A stretch of DNA of 64,000 nt from JBBIMP01 sp037444305. Lineage in GTDB: Bacteria > Acidobacteriota > UBA6911. Position 1 is the first letter of the stretch. Each line of letters opens with the position of its first letter. Positions 26,364 through 35,044 of the stretch are shown here, piece by piece. A program made the position numbers and the translations under genes. The notes under the pieces are model-generated. The model searched no databases, was not told where the DNA came from, and saw only the letters and a list, made by a program, of their open reading frames with translations. The stretch spans positions 10,498-74,497 of the forward strand of contig JBBIMP010000028.1 in assembly GCA_037444305.1 (NCBI GenBank), read 5' to 3'.

Positions 26364-27062
26364 GTGTTAAGTTCACTCGGCGGCAACCTGGTTGATTATT
26401 TTGTCAAGGGCGGCTGGACGATGTACCCCATGCTCTTTTGTTCGATCGCAGGTCTTATCGTCATAGTCGAGCGTGGCATCGTGTTCCACCGCCTGAAGAT
26501 CAACACCGCACAGATCTTCGGCGCCGTGCGCCAAGCCCTGATGAAGCGCGACCTGAAGGGTGCCATAGGGATCTGCGACGCCAATCCCAGCCCGATCTCC
26601 GACACCATGCGTGCCGGCCTTCTGCGCTATGGCAAGGCTGCCGCCGACATCGAGAAGGCCGTCGAGAGTGTTGCGCTGCACGAGCTCTCCAAGCTCGAAC
26701 GGGGATTGTGGATCCTGGCGACCATTGCAAACGTCGCCCCCCTGTTCGGATTCCTCGGCACCGTCACCGGCATGATCCTGTCCTTCGGCGTGCTCGCCGA
26801 GGTCGGACTGGGCAATCCCAAGGCCGTAGCGGCCGGCATTTCGCAAGCGCTCATCACCACGGCCTACGGCCTCTCGATCGCGCTGCCCGTGCAGGCGGCG
26901 TATAATTACTTTACGAGCCGGATCTCGAACTTCGCCCTGGACATGGAGACCAGCTCCGCGATGCTGCTCGAGACGTTCGGCGAGCTGGAGGAACCGAACC
27001 AGGGCCAGACGCCCGTTTTCGGGCAGACGCCTCAGGTCGGCCCGTCCCAGGCTGTGCCATGA
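26364..27062 (+). CDS. exbB: MotA/TolQ/ExbB proton channel protein
   Basis: 232 residues, GTG start after an AAGGGGGAAAAG ribosome site. Three membrane helices are visible: about 20-42 (MLFCSIAGLIVIVERGIVF), about 115-140 (LWILATIANVAPLFGFLGTVTGM) and about 160-185 (ISQALITTAYGLSIALPVQAAYNYF). The GFLGTVTGM segment is the family pore signature. It forms the inner-membrane proton channel that, with ExbD, powers TonB-type or Tol-type work across the periplasm. A Gly/Pro/Gln-rich tail follows the last helix. The stop overlaps the first exbD start (ATGA). Confidence 0.92.
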   Translation: MLSSLGGNLVDYFVKGGWTMYPMLFCSIAGLIVIVERGIVFHRLKINTAQIFGAVRQALMKRDLKGAIGICDANPSPISDTMRAGLLRYGKAAADIEKAVESVALHELSKLERGLWILATIANVAPLFGFLGTVTGMILSFGVLAEVGLGNPKAVAAGISQALITTAYGLSIALPVQAAYNYFTSRISNFALDMETSSAMLLETFGELEEPNQGQTPVFGQTPQVGPSQAVP

Positions 27063-27496
27063 TCAGACGCCCGATTCAGCGCCACAAGGTCTTTGCGGCC
27101 ATCCCGACCGCTTCGATGGCGGACATCGCCTTCCTGCTGATTGTCTTCTTCATGCTCACGACCTCGTTCAGTCCGGTGAGGATGTCGGTCGATCTCGCGC
27201 AGGCGGCCAACCGGGAGGAGGTCGAAAAGGACGCCGCCATCATTGCGCTCGACACGACCGGGGCCATGGAGATATCCAACGGCATTCAGCCGGGCAACCG
27301 GATCAACAACTTCGAGGAGCTCGAGATCTTCATTCAGGAGGTCGTAGCGGAAGATCCGACCAGGCAGTTCATCATCCGCGCCGACAGGAACATCCCCTAC
27401 GAGGCTTTCAACCAGGTCTACGAGCGCCTGAGAAACAACAACTGCCGGCGCATCGCTCTCCTGACGGAGGCAAAGACGGCTAAGGAGCCCCTGTAA
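27059..27496 (+). CDS. exbD: ExbD/TolR-family biopolymer transport protein (first copy)
   Basis: 145 residues. A cytoplasmic start is followed by one helix (about 20-40, MADIAFLLIVFFMLTTSF) with the conserved Asp22 that carries protons, then a periplasmic domain ending FNQVYERLRNNNCRRIALLTE. It starts four bases inside exbB and lies five bases before the second copy. The region IPTASMADIAFLLIVFFMLT is nearly identical in the two copies even at DNA level, so they probably work as a heteromeric pair. Confidence 0.92.
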   Translation: MIRRPIQRHKVFAAIPTASMADIAFLLIVFFMLTTSFSPVRMSVDLAQAANREEVEKDAAIIALDTTGAMEISNGIQPGNRINNFEELEIFIQEVVAEDPTRQFIIRADRNIPYEAFNQVYERLRNNNCRRIALLTEAKTAKEPL

Positions 27497-27501
27497 CCGA
27501 A

Positions 27502-27942
27502 ATGGCCATAAAGGTACGCGGCAAGATCACGGCCGAAATCCCGACCGCTTCGATGGCGGACATCGCCTTCCTGCTGATCGTCTTCTTCATGCTCACGGCC
27601 GTCTACAGCAGCAATTTCGGCCTCGAATACGGGCTGCCGAAGAACGAAGAGCCGGCGAACGTCCAGCCGCTGGAGTCCATGCACATCCACATCATGGGGC
27701 CGGGCCAGTACACCATCGACCGCAGGCCGGCCACACTGCCGCAGATCGCGGGCTACATCGACGCCAGGCTCAAGCAGAATCCCAAGAAGCCGGTGATCGT
27801 GCAGACCGATCCCGATGTCCCCTATTATGTGACGGTCGAGGTCCTCGACGTGTGCAAGCAGATGCGGGTCGAGAACATCTCGATCCCCACGCGCTCGGAG
27901 GTGGAGATGTGGGCCGGGTTCACCGGGGGAATAGGCAAATGA
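27502..27942 (+). CDS. exbD: ExbD/TolR-family biopolymer transport protein (second copy)
   Basis: 146 residues, same plan as the first copy: helix at about 14-35 with the proton-carrying Asp near residue 18 (SMADIAFLL), periplasmic domain from about 40 (NVQPLESMHIHIMGPGQYTI ... VIVQTDPDVPYYVTVEVLD). The periplasmic part differs clearly from the first copy, suggesting different partners. Tandem exbD genes occur in several phyla with TonB systems. The stop overlaps the ATG of the TPR gene. Confidence 0.9.
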   Translation: MAIKVRGKITAEIPTASMADIAFLLIVFFMLTAVYSSNFGLEYGLPKNEEPANVQPLESMHIHIMGPGQYTIDRRPATLPQIAGYIDARLKQNPKKPVIVQTDPDVPYYVTVEVLDVCKQMRVENISIPTRSEVEMWAGFTGGIGK

Positions 27943-28901
27943 AGGCCGCCCGCCTTTCGCTTTGCGCCCTCGTGGCGCTCGCCGGGGTATTCCTTGCTGC
28001 CGTCCCCGCTTCCGCCGACTACAAGCTGGCCGTCTCCTACTACAAGCAGGGGCGGTTCGACAAGGCGATCCAGGAACTGAAGCCGGATCTGGACCAGAAT
28101 CCCGATTGGGAGTTCGGGCACCGGCTCATGGGTCTGTGCTATCTCAACCTGAAGAACAACGCCCTTGCGATCGCCTCCCTTTCGCGCGCCGTGCAGCTGC
28201 AGTCGGCCGCCTTCCCCGCCTACCAGGGGCTCGGCCAGGCTTATTACAACCTGCAGCGGTTCGACAACAGCGTCCAGATCCTGAACCAGGGGGAGTCGTT
28301 GGCGAAGGAGCCCGACGAGCGCTACAACCTGCACCACCTGCGCGGCTCCGCCTACTACCGCCTCGAGAAATTCCGGGAGGCCGCGGATGACCTGGCCGCC
28401 GCGATCCGCCTCCGGACCACCGACTGGACCAATTACAGCCAGCTCGGCATCGCCTACTACAACCTCGGCCGCCACGAAGACGCCCAGCAGGCCCTGTTGA
28501 AGGCCCTGGCGCTGCGGCCGGGGCACAACGTCACCACGGAGTACATGGGGAAGACGTATTTCAAGCGCGGCGTGGCGTCGCTGTCCGACCGCCAGTACAC
28601 CCAGGCCATCGAACACTTCCGCAAGGCGCGGGACTACACGCCGAACGACGGATTCGTCTTCTACAACATCGCCGAGGCCTATCTCTTTCAGCAGAACTAC
28701 ACGGAAGCGGAGAAGTCCCTGAACCAGGCGCTGAGCCTGATGCCGCGCAGCGCCGAGGTGTTCCAGCGCCTCGGCCTGGTGTACGAAAAGCAGAAGAAGT
28801 GGGACCAGGCGATGGAAGCCTACCGCAAGGCCTTCGAACTCAATCCCTCTCCCGGCCTGCAGGAAGCGCTCAACCGCATCGCCGAGCTGAAGAAACGCTG
28901 A
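27939..28901 (+). CDS. Exported TPR-repeat protein of the exb operon
   Basis: 320 residues, ATG overlapping the second exbD stop (ATGA). Signal peptide about 1-26 (ends PASA). The mature part is almost entirely tetratricopeptide repeats, about eight (for example YKLAVSYYKQGRFDKAIQEL, FVFYNIAEAYLFQQNYTEAE, AEVFQRLGLVYEKQKKWDQA). It probably acts as a periplasmic scaffold for the ExbBD motor, comparable in placement to YbgF/CpoB beside Tol-Pal, although no TolA, TolB, Pal or TonB gene is present here. That role is inference. Confidence 0.85.
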   Translation: MKAARLSLCALVALAGVFLAAVPASADYKLAVSYYKQGRFDKAIQELKPDLDQNPDWEFGHRLMGLCYLNLKNNALAIASLSRAVQLQSAAFPAYQGLGQAYYNLQRFDNSVQILNQGESLAKEPDERYNLHHLRGSAYYRLEKFREAADDLAAAIRLRTTDWTNYSQLGIAYYNLGRHEDAQQALLKALALRPGHNVTTEYMGKTYFKRGVASLSDRQYTQAIEHFRKARDYTPNDGFVFYNIAEAYLFQQNYTEAEKSLNQALSLMPRSAEVFQRLGLVYEKQKKWDQAMEAYRKAFELNPSPGLQEALNRIAELKKR

Positions 28902-28964
28902 GCCGCAGCCGGGCGCCCCGCAACGCCGCGCGCCCGGAGTCCCTTCCTGACGGTTGCGCGCCTC

Positions 28965-30107
28965 TCATGGAGCGGTCCGGTAGGATTCCCGCCAGCTGCG
29001 GATGCTTCCCGCCGCATCGATGGCGGTCGCCTGCAGCACGTATTGCCCGCCGGGACGGCCGGATTCGATCGGCAGCTCCGCGATCATGTGCCTGCCGCTC
29101 TCGTCCTGACCGGGGCGGGCGCGCACCACGCGGTTTGAGCTCTCGTCGATCACAAACGCCTCGACCGCCAGCGGATTCCCCTGGCGGTCGGACAGGAAGA
29201 GGCGCACCGCGAGCGTTTCCCCCGCGCGGACCGTCTCCGGAACAAGGACGGTTCGCTGCAGGATGGGCAGGTCCTCCTCCCCCCTGACGGCAAATTCCTG
29301 CGGCACCGCGAATTCGCGGACTTTCCGGAGCCATCCGTGCTCCACCGCCGCGGCGATCCGCCCGAAGACGTGCAGGATGCTCTCCGCCAGCCCTCTCTTA
29401 CCGAGGGACTCGAGCAGCCTGAGCGTCTTTTCACGTCCGTAGGTCTCCCGGCAGGTGAGCAGAAAGGTGACACCGGGAGCCGCGGCGCGAAAATCGCGGG
29501 GCTCCGGGCCTCCGCCGCCCGCAGCGAAGGCGGCCAGGCCGAGGGGCTGGATGCGATCGATGAAGTGGGCCGCGACCCAGGCTCCCGTGAGGCTGCGCGT
29601 CGTCCTCATGAATTCGTGCGCGAATATCTCCGACATCGCATCCACCATCGCGCTCAGCTCTGCGCGGGCCGTGTCGCCCCTGGACAGCTCGAGCAGGGCG
29701 ATGCGCGCCATCTCGCGGGCCGCCGATCTCATCAGCCAGGCTCTCACGTCGTGGGCCGCCTCACTGCGGTTCATCCCGATGGCGATGACGCCGCTGCCGG
29801 CGTCGGCCCGGGTCTCCCGGCCCTCCCAGTCCACGTGGACCTGGATGCGCCGCGGCAGCTTGCCGCCTGCTTCGGTGTTCATGAACTGCCAGCAGCGTTC
29901 CAGCTCCGCGATCGTCTCGCGGGCAAGCCACTCCCGGGAGCTCGGGATTCGGATCCTGACATGCTCGGATACGATCTGTCCGATCCCGTATTGCGCCGGG
30001 GCCGCCGGCGACGGTTCCCCGGGGCCGGGCATCAGGGCGGCCAGGACCAGAAATCCGCCCGTGAGAATCCCCCGGCGGGCGACTGTGTGCTTTTTGCTGC
30101 CTTGCAT
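28965..30107 (-). CDS. Hypothetical exported protein
   Basis: 380 residues from the ATG of MQGSKKHTVARRGILTGGFL, which gives a clean signal peptide; an in-frame start at 30164 adds 19 residues overlapping the STAS gene. I recognise no family. The middle (about 55-250) is helical and gives FAHEFMRT, which is not a full HExxH zinc motif. The last 110 residues look like an Ig-like or macroglobulin-like beta domain (VPETVRAGETLAVRLFLSD ... GGQYVLQATAIDAAGSIRSW). It lies directly downstream of the STAS gene on the same strand. Confidence 0.6.
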   Translation of the reverse strand: MQGSKKHTVARRGILTGGFLVLAALMPGPGEPSPAAPAQYGIGQIVSEHVRIRIPSSREWLARETIAELERCWQFMNTEAGGKLPRRIQVHVDWEGRETRADAGSGVIAIGMNRSEAAHDVRAWLMRSAAREMARIALLELSRGDTARAELSAMVDAMSEIFAHEFMRTTRSLTGAWVAAHFIDRIQPLGLAAFAAGGGGPEPRDFRAAAPGVTFLLTCRETYGREKTLRLLESLGKRGLAESILHVFGRIAAAVEHGWLRKVREFAVPQEFAVRGEEDLPILQRTVLVPETVRAGETLAVRLFLSDRQGNPLAVEAFVIDESSNRVVRARPGQDESGRHMIAELPIESGRPGGQYVLQATAIDAAGSIRSWRESYRTAP

Positions 30108-30138
30108 GGATCGGACTCGGGCGTGGCTCTCCTGGGCG

Positions 30139-30480
30139 TCAGGAGGCAAAACTCTGGACGGCATCGTCCTCGTCGTTGTACCAGTCGAAGACGTTCGTCA
30201 GCTTCGTGATCGTGAGCAGGTCCACCAGACGCTCGTTGGGCGCCAGGAGCTTGAAGCTTCCGCCGGCTTTCCTGGCCGCGGTGAAACAGCGGATGATCTC
30301 CCCGAGACCGGCACTGTCGACGTAGGGCACATTTGCCAGGTTGAGCAGGATCTTCTTCCGACCTTCACCCAGCAGTTTGTCGACGGCCTCCTTGATTTCG
30401 ACATCCCCGTCCCCGAGCAGGATTTTGCCCTCCACGTCGAGGACGGCTACATCGTTGGACTGGCGGGCCGAAAGCTTCAT
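30139..30480 (-). CDS. STAS-domain anti-sigma factor antagonist
   Basis: 113 residues, one SpoIIAA-type STAS domain. The regulatory phosphoserine is predicted at Ser56 in NVPYVDSAGLGE. Such proteins bind an anti-sigma kinase and release a sigma factor when unphosphorylated. No kinase or sigma gene lies beside it, so its partner is elsewhere. It has a strong ribosome site (GGAGGAATTC before ATG) and a candidate promoter at 30508-30537. It may be co-transcribed with the exported protein downstream. Confidence 0.9.
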   Translation of the reverse strand: MKLSARQSNDVAVLDVEGKILLGDGDVEIKEAVDKLLGEGRKKILLNLANVPYVDSAGLGEIIRCFTAARKAGGSFKLLAPNERLVDLLTITKLTNVFDWYNDEDDAVQSFAS

Positions 30481-30507
30481 GAATTCCTCCGGTCTGATGG
30501 AAGTCTG

Positions 30508-30537
30508 AAGCTAACACAGCGCTCGGGTTTCTGTCAA
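30508..30537 (-). promoter_or_regulatory. Candidate promoter of the STAS gene
   Basis: Minus strand: a perfect TTGACA (30537-30532), an 18-base spacer, and weak TAGCTT (30513-30508). Supported mainly by the -35 and by position. Confidence 0.35.
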
Positions 30538-30627
30538 TTTGCCGGGGATTCCGCCCTGCCGCCGCGAGCGCGGCGGCTTCACCCCCGGGATTCGCATTCC
30601 CGCCGGGACGAGCGAACCGGTGGTTTC

Positions 30628-30656
30628 TTGATCCCTCGGAATCCGTGTGCTATACA
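30628..30656 (+). promoter_or_regulatory. Sigma-70-type promoter of eno
   Basis: TTGATC (four of six), a 17-base spacer, TATACA (five of six). Predicted start near 30664, about 55 bases before the eno ATG. Confidence 0.55.
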
Positions 30657-30717
30657 TCACTTTCGCCTTCGCCGGGCCTCCCTGGCCGGCCCACACCGTC
30701 ACACGGAGATTACTGCA

Positions 30718-31995
30718 ATGAGCCGTCCCATACGTTCCGTTCTTGCGCGCGAAATTTTGGACTCCAGGGGCAACCCCACGTTGGAGGCCGAGGTGATCCT
30801 CGAGGGAAACATCCGCGGCCGGGCGGCGGTTCCCTCCGGCGCCTCCACGGGAGCCCACGAAGCCGTGGAGCTGCGCGACGGCGACAAGCTCCGTTACGGC
30901 GGCAAAGGCGTCCTGCGCGCGGCGGAAAACGTCCTGCAGACGATCGCCCCCACGCTGGCGGGTGAAGATCCCTTCCAGCAGCGAGCCATCGACCGGATTC
31001 TGATCAACCTCGACGGTTCCCCCAACAAGGCGAGGCTGGGCGCCAACGCGATCCTCGCCGTCTCGATGGCCACGGCGCGCGCCGCGGCGGCGGCGCTCTC
31101 CCTTCCACTCTACCGCTACCTCGGCGGCGCCAATGCCTGCGTCCTGCCGGTCCCCATGATGAACATCATCAATGGCGGCGCCCACGCCGACAACAACCTC
31201 GATCCGCAGGAGTTCATGATCGTCCCCGCCGGCGCCGGCAGTTTCGCCGAAAGCCTCCGTATGGGGGTGGAGACATTTCATGCGCTCAAGGGCGTCCTGA
31301 AAAAGCGCGGTTATTCCACGGCGGTGGGGGATGAGGGCGGTTTCGCCCCCAATCTCAAATCGAGCGAGGAAGCGCTCGACCTCATCCTGGAGGCCATCGA
31401 GGGGGCCGGCTACACGGGCGGCAGCCAGATCTGCCTCGCCCTGGACGTAGCCGCCAGCGAGATGTTCGAGGACGGACGGTACTGCTTCCGCAAATCGGGC
31501 GGCAGCCGCCTGACTTCCGACCAGATCATACGGCTGTACGAGAAGTGGACCGGCGCCTATCCCATCGTCTCGATCGAGGACGGCATGGCCGAGGACGACT
31601 GGCAGGGCTGGGTGGCGCTCACCGACGCGCTCGGCGAGAAGATCCAGCTGGTGGGCGACGACGTCTTCGTGACCGGCGAAAACCGGCTGAAAAGCGGAAT
31701 CGCCGACGGGGTTGCCAACAGCATCCTGATAAAGCTGAACCAGGTGGGGACGGTGAGCGAGACCCTCGACGCGATCGAACTCGCCAAGACCGACAGCTAC
31801 ACCACGGTCATTTCCCACCGTTCCGGGGAGACGGAGGACACGTTCATAGCCGATCTCGCCGTCGCCACCAACGCCGGCCAGATCAAGACGGGGTCGGCGA
31901 GCCGCACCGACAGGATTGCAAAATACAACCAGCTCCTGCGCATCGAGGAAGAGCTGGGGGCGCAGGCGCGGTTCATCGGCGGCCGGCTCTTTTGA
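30718..31995 (+). CDS. eno: Enolase
   Basis: Converts 2-phosphoglycerate to phosphoenolpyruvate in glycolysis, and is a degradosome partner in many bacteria. 425 residues, normal length, starting at the ATG of MSRPIRSVLAREILDSRGNP after CGGAG. Family signatures are intact: SGASTGAHEAVE, NGGAHADNN, VGDEGGFAPN, VSIEDGMAEDDW, ILIKLNQVG, SHRSGETED. The frame is open far upstream through antisense of other genes, which is not coding. It has its own promoter. The oligopeptide ABC ATPase genes follow on the same strand. Confidence 0.97.
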   Translation: MSRPIRSVLAREILDSRGNPTLEAEVILEGNIRGRAAVPSGASTGAHEAVELRDGDKLRYGGKGVLRAAENVLQTIAPTLAGEDPFQQRAIDRILINLDGSPNKARLGANAILAVSMATARAAAAALSLPLYRYLGGANACVLPVPMMNIINGGAHADNNLDPQEFMIVPAGAGSFAESLRMGVETFHALKGVLKKRGYSTAVGDEGGFAPNLKSSEEALDLILEAIEGAGYTGGSQICLALDVAASEMFEDGRYCFRKSGGSRLTSDQIIRLYEKWTGAYPIVSIEDGMAEDDWQGWVALTDALGEKIQLVGDDVFVTGENRLKSGIADGVANSILIKLNQVGTVSETLDAIELAKTDSYTTVISHRSGETEDTFIADLAVATNAGQIKTGSASRTDRIAKYNQLLRIEEELGAQARFIGGRLF

Positions 31996-32077
31996 GTGCC
32001 GGCTCCCGCCGCCGAGCGCGGCAGGCCGGGAGCTGGGGCTCGTGCCGTCCGCGGAGATCGCCGTCCCGGGGGGCTCA

Positions 32078-33055
32078 TTGACCACCGAATTGCTGGAAGT
32101 ACGGAACCTCACGATCTCCTACCCAGCGCCCGCCGGCTCCTTGAAGGTCGTCCGGGATGTCTCGCTCCGGCTGCGCCCGGCAGAGTCGCTCGCGGTCGTC
32201 GGGGAAACAGGCAGCGGCAAAACCACTCTCGCGCTCGCCCTCGCGGGGCTGCTCGACAGTGCACGGATCGAGTCCGGCCGGATCCTTTACCAGGGGATGG
32301 ATCTCTCATCGCTCGGCCCCGGGGAGTGGCGAAGCCTCCGCGGGCGCCGCCTCGGTTTCCTGTTCCAGGATCCCCGCGGCGCCCTAAATCCGGTGCTCAC
32401 CATCGGCTCCCAGCTCGCGGAGGCGATCCGGGCGCACCAGAGCGTGAGCAGGGGTGAAGCGGAGCGCCTGGCCCGTGACCTCCTGGCCGAGGTCGGCGTC
32501 CCCGACCCGGCATTCTACATGCGCCGGTACCACTTCGAGCTTTCGGGCGGGATGTGCCAGCGGGTGGGAATGGCTTTGGGTCTCTGCAACAGCCCGCACA
32601 TCCTGATCGCCGACGAGCCGACCAGCGCGCTGGATCCCAGCATACAGGCGCAGATCGTCGAACTGCTGCAGCAGCTTCGGCGGCGGCGGGGACTCGCGCT
32701 CTTACTCATCAGCCACGACCTTGGTCTGGTCGCAGGCCTCGCTGACCGGGTTGCCGTGATGTACGGCGGCAGGCTCCTGGAGCTCGGCAGCGCCGGGGAG
32801 GTTCTGCGGGCGCCGGCACATCCGTATACCGCTGCGCTACTGGAGTGCCGGCCGGACCTGAGCCGCAGCTGCGAAACGGCGCGCCTTCCAGCCATCGGCG
32901 GCGCCCCGCCCGCCCCGGGAATGGAATCGCCGGGCTGTCCGTTTGCGGACCGGTGCGCACACGTCGAAGGGCGCTGCCGGGAGTCGATGCCTCCCCTGGT
33001 TTCTCTATCTGCCGGCCACCGGGCCGCCTGCATCCGATGCGAAGCGACGACGTGA
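32078..33055 (+). CDS. Oligopeptide/dipeptide-type ABC transporter ATPase (DppD/OppD-like)
   Basis: 325 residues from the TTG at 32078 (LTTELLEVRNLTISY); a GTG at 32042 is the alternative. Walker A GETGSGKTT, signature LSGGM, Walker B ILIADEPTSALDP and the switch His in LISHDLG are intact. The C-terminal cysteine-bearing CPFADRCAHVEGRC is the oligo_HPY element of nickel/peptide importers. It forms a pair with the following ATPase (stop and next start overlap). Permeases and a binding protein are not adjacent, so the complex must be completed elsewhere. Confidence 0.9.
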   Translation: MTTELLEVRNLTISYPAPAGSLKVVRDVSLRLRPAESLAVVGETGSGKTTLALALAGLLDSARIESGRILYQGMDLSSLGPGEWRSLRGRRLGFLFQDPRGALNPVLTIGSQLAEAIRAHQSVSRGEAERLARDLLAEVGVPDPAFYMRRYHFELSGGMCQRVGMALGLCNSPHILIADEPTSALDPSIQAQIVELLQQLRRRRGLALLLISHDLGLVAGLADRVAVMYGGRLLELGSAGEVLRAPAHPYTAALLECRPDLSRSCETARLPAIGGAPPAPGMESPGCPFADRCAHVEGRCRESMPPLVSLSAGHRAACIRCEATT

Positions 33056-34020
33056 ATCCCATCCTCGAGATCCGCGGTCTGCGAAAGGAGTTCCCGGTCC
33101 CGGGAATGCGCCGGCGCACGGTCCGCGCCCTCGACGGGATCGACCTGGCCCTGCTCCCGGGCGAGGCCGTCGCGTTCGTCGGGGAGTCCGCCTGCGGCAA
33201 GACCACCTTCGCCCGGTGCGCGGTGCGCCTCCTGGCGCCCACGGCCGGCGAGGTGCTGTTCGACGGCTGCGATCTCGGCAGCCTCTCCCCGGCCGAGCTC
33301 AGGCGGAAGCGCCGCGAATTCCAGATGATCTTCCAGGATCCCCAGGGATCGCTGAATCCGCGGCAGACGGTGAGGCAGATCCTGTCGGAACCCTACGAAG
33401 CGCACGGCCTGGGGAGCGCGGCCGAGCGGGACACCTGGATCGGCGAGCTCCTGTCGCTGGTGGCGCTGGACAGGAGCCTGTCCAGCCGGCGGCCGGCGGA
33501 ACTGAGCGGCGGCCAGCAGCAGCGCGTGGTGATCGCGCGCGCCCTGGCGTTGAAGCCGCGGCTGCTGATCGCCGACGAGCCTGTGTCTTCGCTGGACGCT
33601 TCCGTGCAGGCCCAGATACTGAACCTGCTCGCGGACCTGAGGAAGAGTCTGCGCCTGACACTCGTGCTGATATCCCACTCGCTGCCGGTGGTGCGCTATC
33701 TCTGCTCGAGGGTCGTCGTGATGTACCTGGGACGCATCGTGGAAGATGCCCCGGCCGCGGAGTTCTTCGCCCGGCCCAGCCATCCGTACAGCCGCGCCCT
33801 CATGACGCGGGTGCCGCTGCCGGCGCGCCCCGGGGACGGCACGCCGCCTTTGCCCGGGGAAATCCCCTCGCCGCTCTCCCCCCCGGGGGGCTGCGCCTTT
33901 CATCCGCGTTGCGAATCGGCCGTCGAGCGCTGTGCGCGGGAGAGGCCGGAGCTCCTGCGCACGGAAAAAAACCGCCGCGTCGCATGTTTTTTGTATTCCG
34001 ACGGCACCCTTTCGTCGTAA
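33037..34020 (+). CDS. Oligopeptide/dipeptide-type ABC transporter ATPase (DppF/OppF-like)
   Basis: 327 residues from the ATG at 33037, overlapping the previous gene by 19 bases; a GTG at 33052 overlapping its stop by three bases is equally plausible. Walker A reads GESACGKTT, with Ala where Gly is usual but still fitting GxxxxGK(T/S). Signature LSGGQQQR, Walker B LLIADEPVSSLD and switch His in LISHSLP are present. The C-terminal oligo_HPY motif is CAFHPRCESAVERC. Second ATPase of a heterodimeric peptide-type importer. Confidence 0.9.
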   Translation: MRSDDVNPILEIRGLRKEFPVPGMRRRTVRALDGIDLALLPGEAVAFVGESACGKTTFARCAVRLLAPTAGEVLFDGCDLGSLSPAELRRKRREFQMIFQDPQGSLNPRQTVRQILSEPYEAHGLGSAAERDTWIGELLSLVALDRSLSSRRPAELSGGQQQRVVIARALALKPRLLIADEPVSSLDASVQAQILNLLADLRKSLRLTLVLISHSLPVVRYLCSRVVVMYLGRIVEDAPAAEFFARPSHPYSRALMTRVPLPARPGDGTPPLPGEIPSPLSPPGGCAFHPRCESAVERCARERPELLRTEKNRRVACFLYSDGTLSS

Positions 34021-34137
34021 AAAGGTCGCAGCACCTGCTCAGGCAGCGGTGAGTGAACCGGCAGTTCGCGCGAAGGGGGGACTGATTCCCGGAACGGGGC
34101 CGGCAGACAATCCACCATCACTTTCATTGGAGGCAAC

Positions 34138-34905
34138 ATGGAAAGCCAATCCACCCAACCGGGCGTCGAAGCGGGCGAAGGAGCGCCGCCGCTCGGCTTT
34201 TTCCAGCGGCTCACGGGGATCTATTTCGAACCGTCCCGCACCTTTGCCGACGTGGACCGGAAGCCCACCTGGCTCGGGATGTACATCGTGATCTGCATCC
34301 TGGCCCTGGCTTCGGCCTTCGCAATTCAGTCCCGCATGGATTACGAGACGTACATGCGGAAGGCCCTCAAGATGAATCCCATGACGAAGAGCATGTCGGA
34401 GGAGCAGGTACAGGTGATTCTGGACCGCCCGCAGAGCGCCTTTCAAAAGTATTCCTCCATGATCTTCGCTCCCATCGGGATCCTGATTGTCTATTTTGTG
34501 CTGGCCGGGGTCTTTCTGCTCCTGTTCATGATGATGGGGGCCGCCGTCAAGTACAAGAAGTCCCTGGCGGTTTCCTATTGGGCTATGGGACCGCCGGCCA
34601 TCATCGTGACGATCCTGAGCATCGTCTTCGTGTATGTGAAGTCCCCGGAGGATCTGGAGATCAACCCCGCGGCCAACGTCGTCAGCAACCTCGGCATCCT
34701 GGTGCCGCAGGGGGAAAGCCCGGTGCTCGCGGGGATCCTGTCCTCGATCGACCTGTTCTCATTCTGGTCGATCTTCCTCCTGGCCGTCGGCTTCGCGGCG
34801 GTCTCGGAGAGAAAGCTCACGGTGGGAAAGGCTGCGGCCGGAATCGTCGTGCTCTGGGCGCTCTACGTCCTGGGCAAAGCCGGCGTCACCTCCATCTTCA
34901 GCTGA
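34138..34905 (+). CDS. YIP1-family integral membrane protein
   Basis: 255 residues; ATG after TTGGAGGCAAC. A hydrophilic N-terminus (1-45) with FFQRLTGIYFEPSRTFADV, typical of bacterial Yip1 proteins, precedes about five helices (about 50-68, 118-145, 152-176, 200-225, 232-252). Function is not established for bacterial members; many sit near exporters. It is followed by a strong terminator and is convergent with the MacB-type ATPase gene. Confidence 0.78.
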   Translation: MESQSTQPGVEAGEGAPPLGFFQRLTGIYFEPSRTFADVDRKPTWLGMYIVICILALASAFAIQSRMDYETYMRKALKMNPMTKSMSEEQVQVILDRPQSAFQKYSSMIFAPIGILIVYFVLAGVFLLLFMMMGAAVKYKKSLAVSYWAMGPPAIIVTILSIVFVYVKSPEDLEINPAANVVSNLGILVPQGESPVLAGILSSIDLFSFWSIFLLAVGFAAVSERKLTVGKAAAGIVVLWALYVLGKAGVTSIFS

Positions 34906-34953
34906 TTTCCGGGCGGCCGCTGCGGGTGCTCCCGCCACCCGCCCGAACGCGAA

Positions 34954-35004
34954 AACGGCGGCGCCGCCCTGGAGGCAGGGGCCGGCTCCGCCGTTCCGTT
35001 TTTT
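34954..35004 (+). terminator. Rho-independent terminator after the YIP1 gene
   Basis: Arms AACGGCGG (34954-34961) and CCGCCGTT (34988-34995) enclose a GC-rich loop that can pair further. Six T residues follow at 34999-35004. It lies about 50 bases past the YIP1 stop. Confidence 0.75.
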
Positions 35005-35044
35005 CGCAAACCGGCTTGCGGGCTGCGGTAGGATTCGACCGGGC

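Noticed and set aside
29600..29640. Zinc-peptidase motif in the exported protein at 28965-30107
   Set aside because: The residues read AHEFMRT, so HExxH is incomplete; a peptidase call is not supported.
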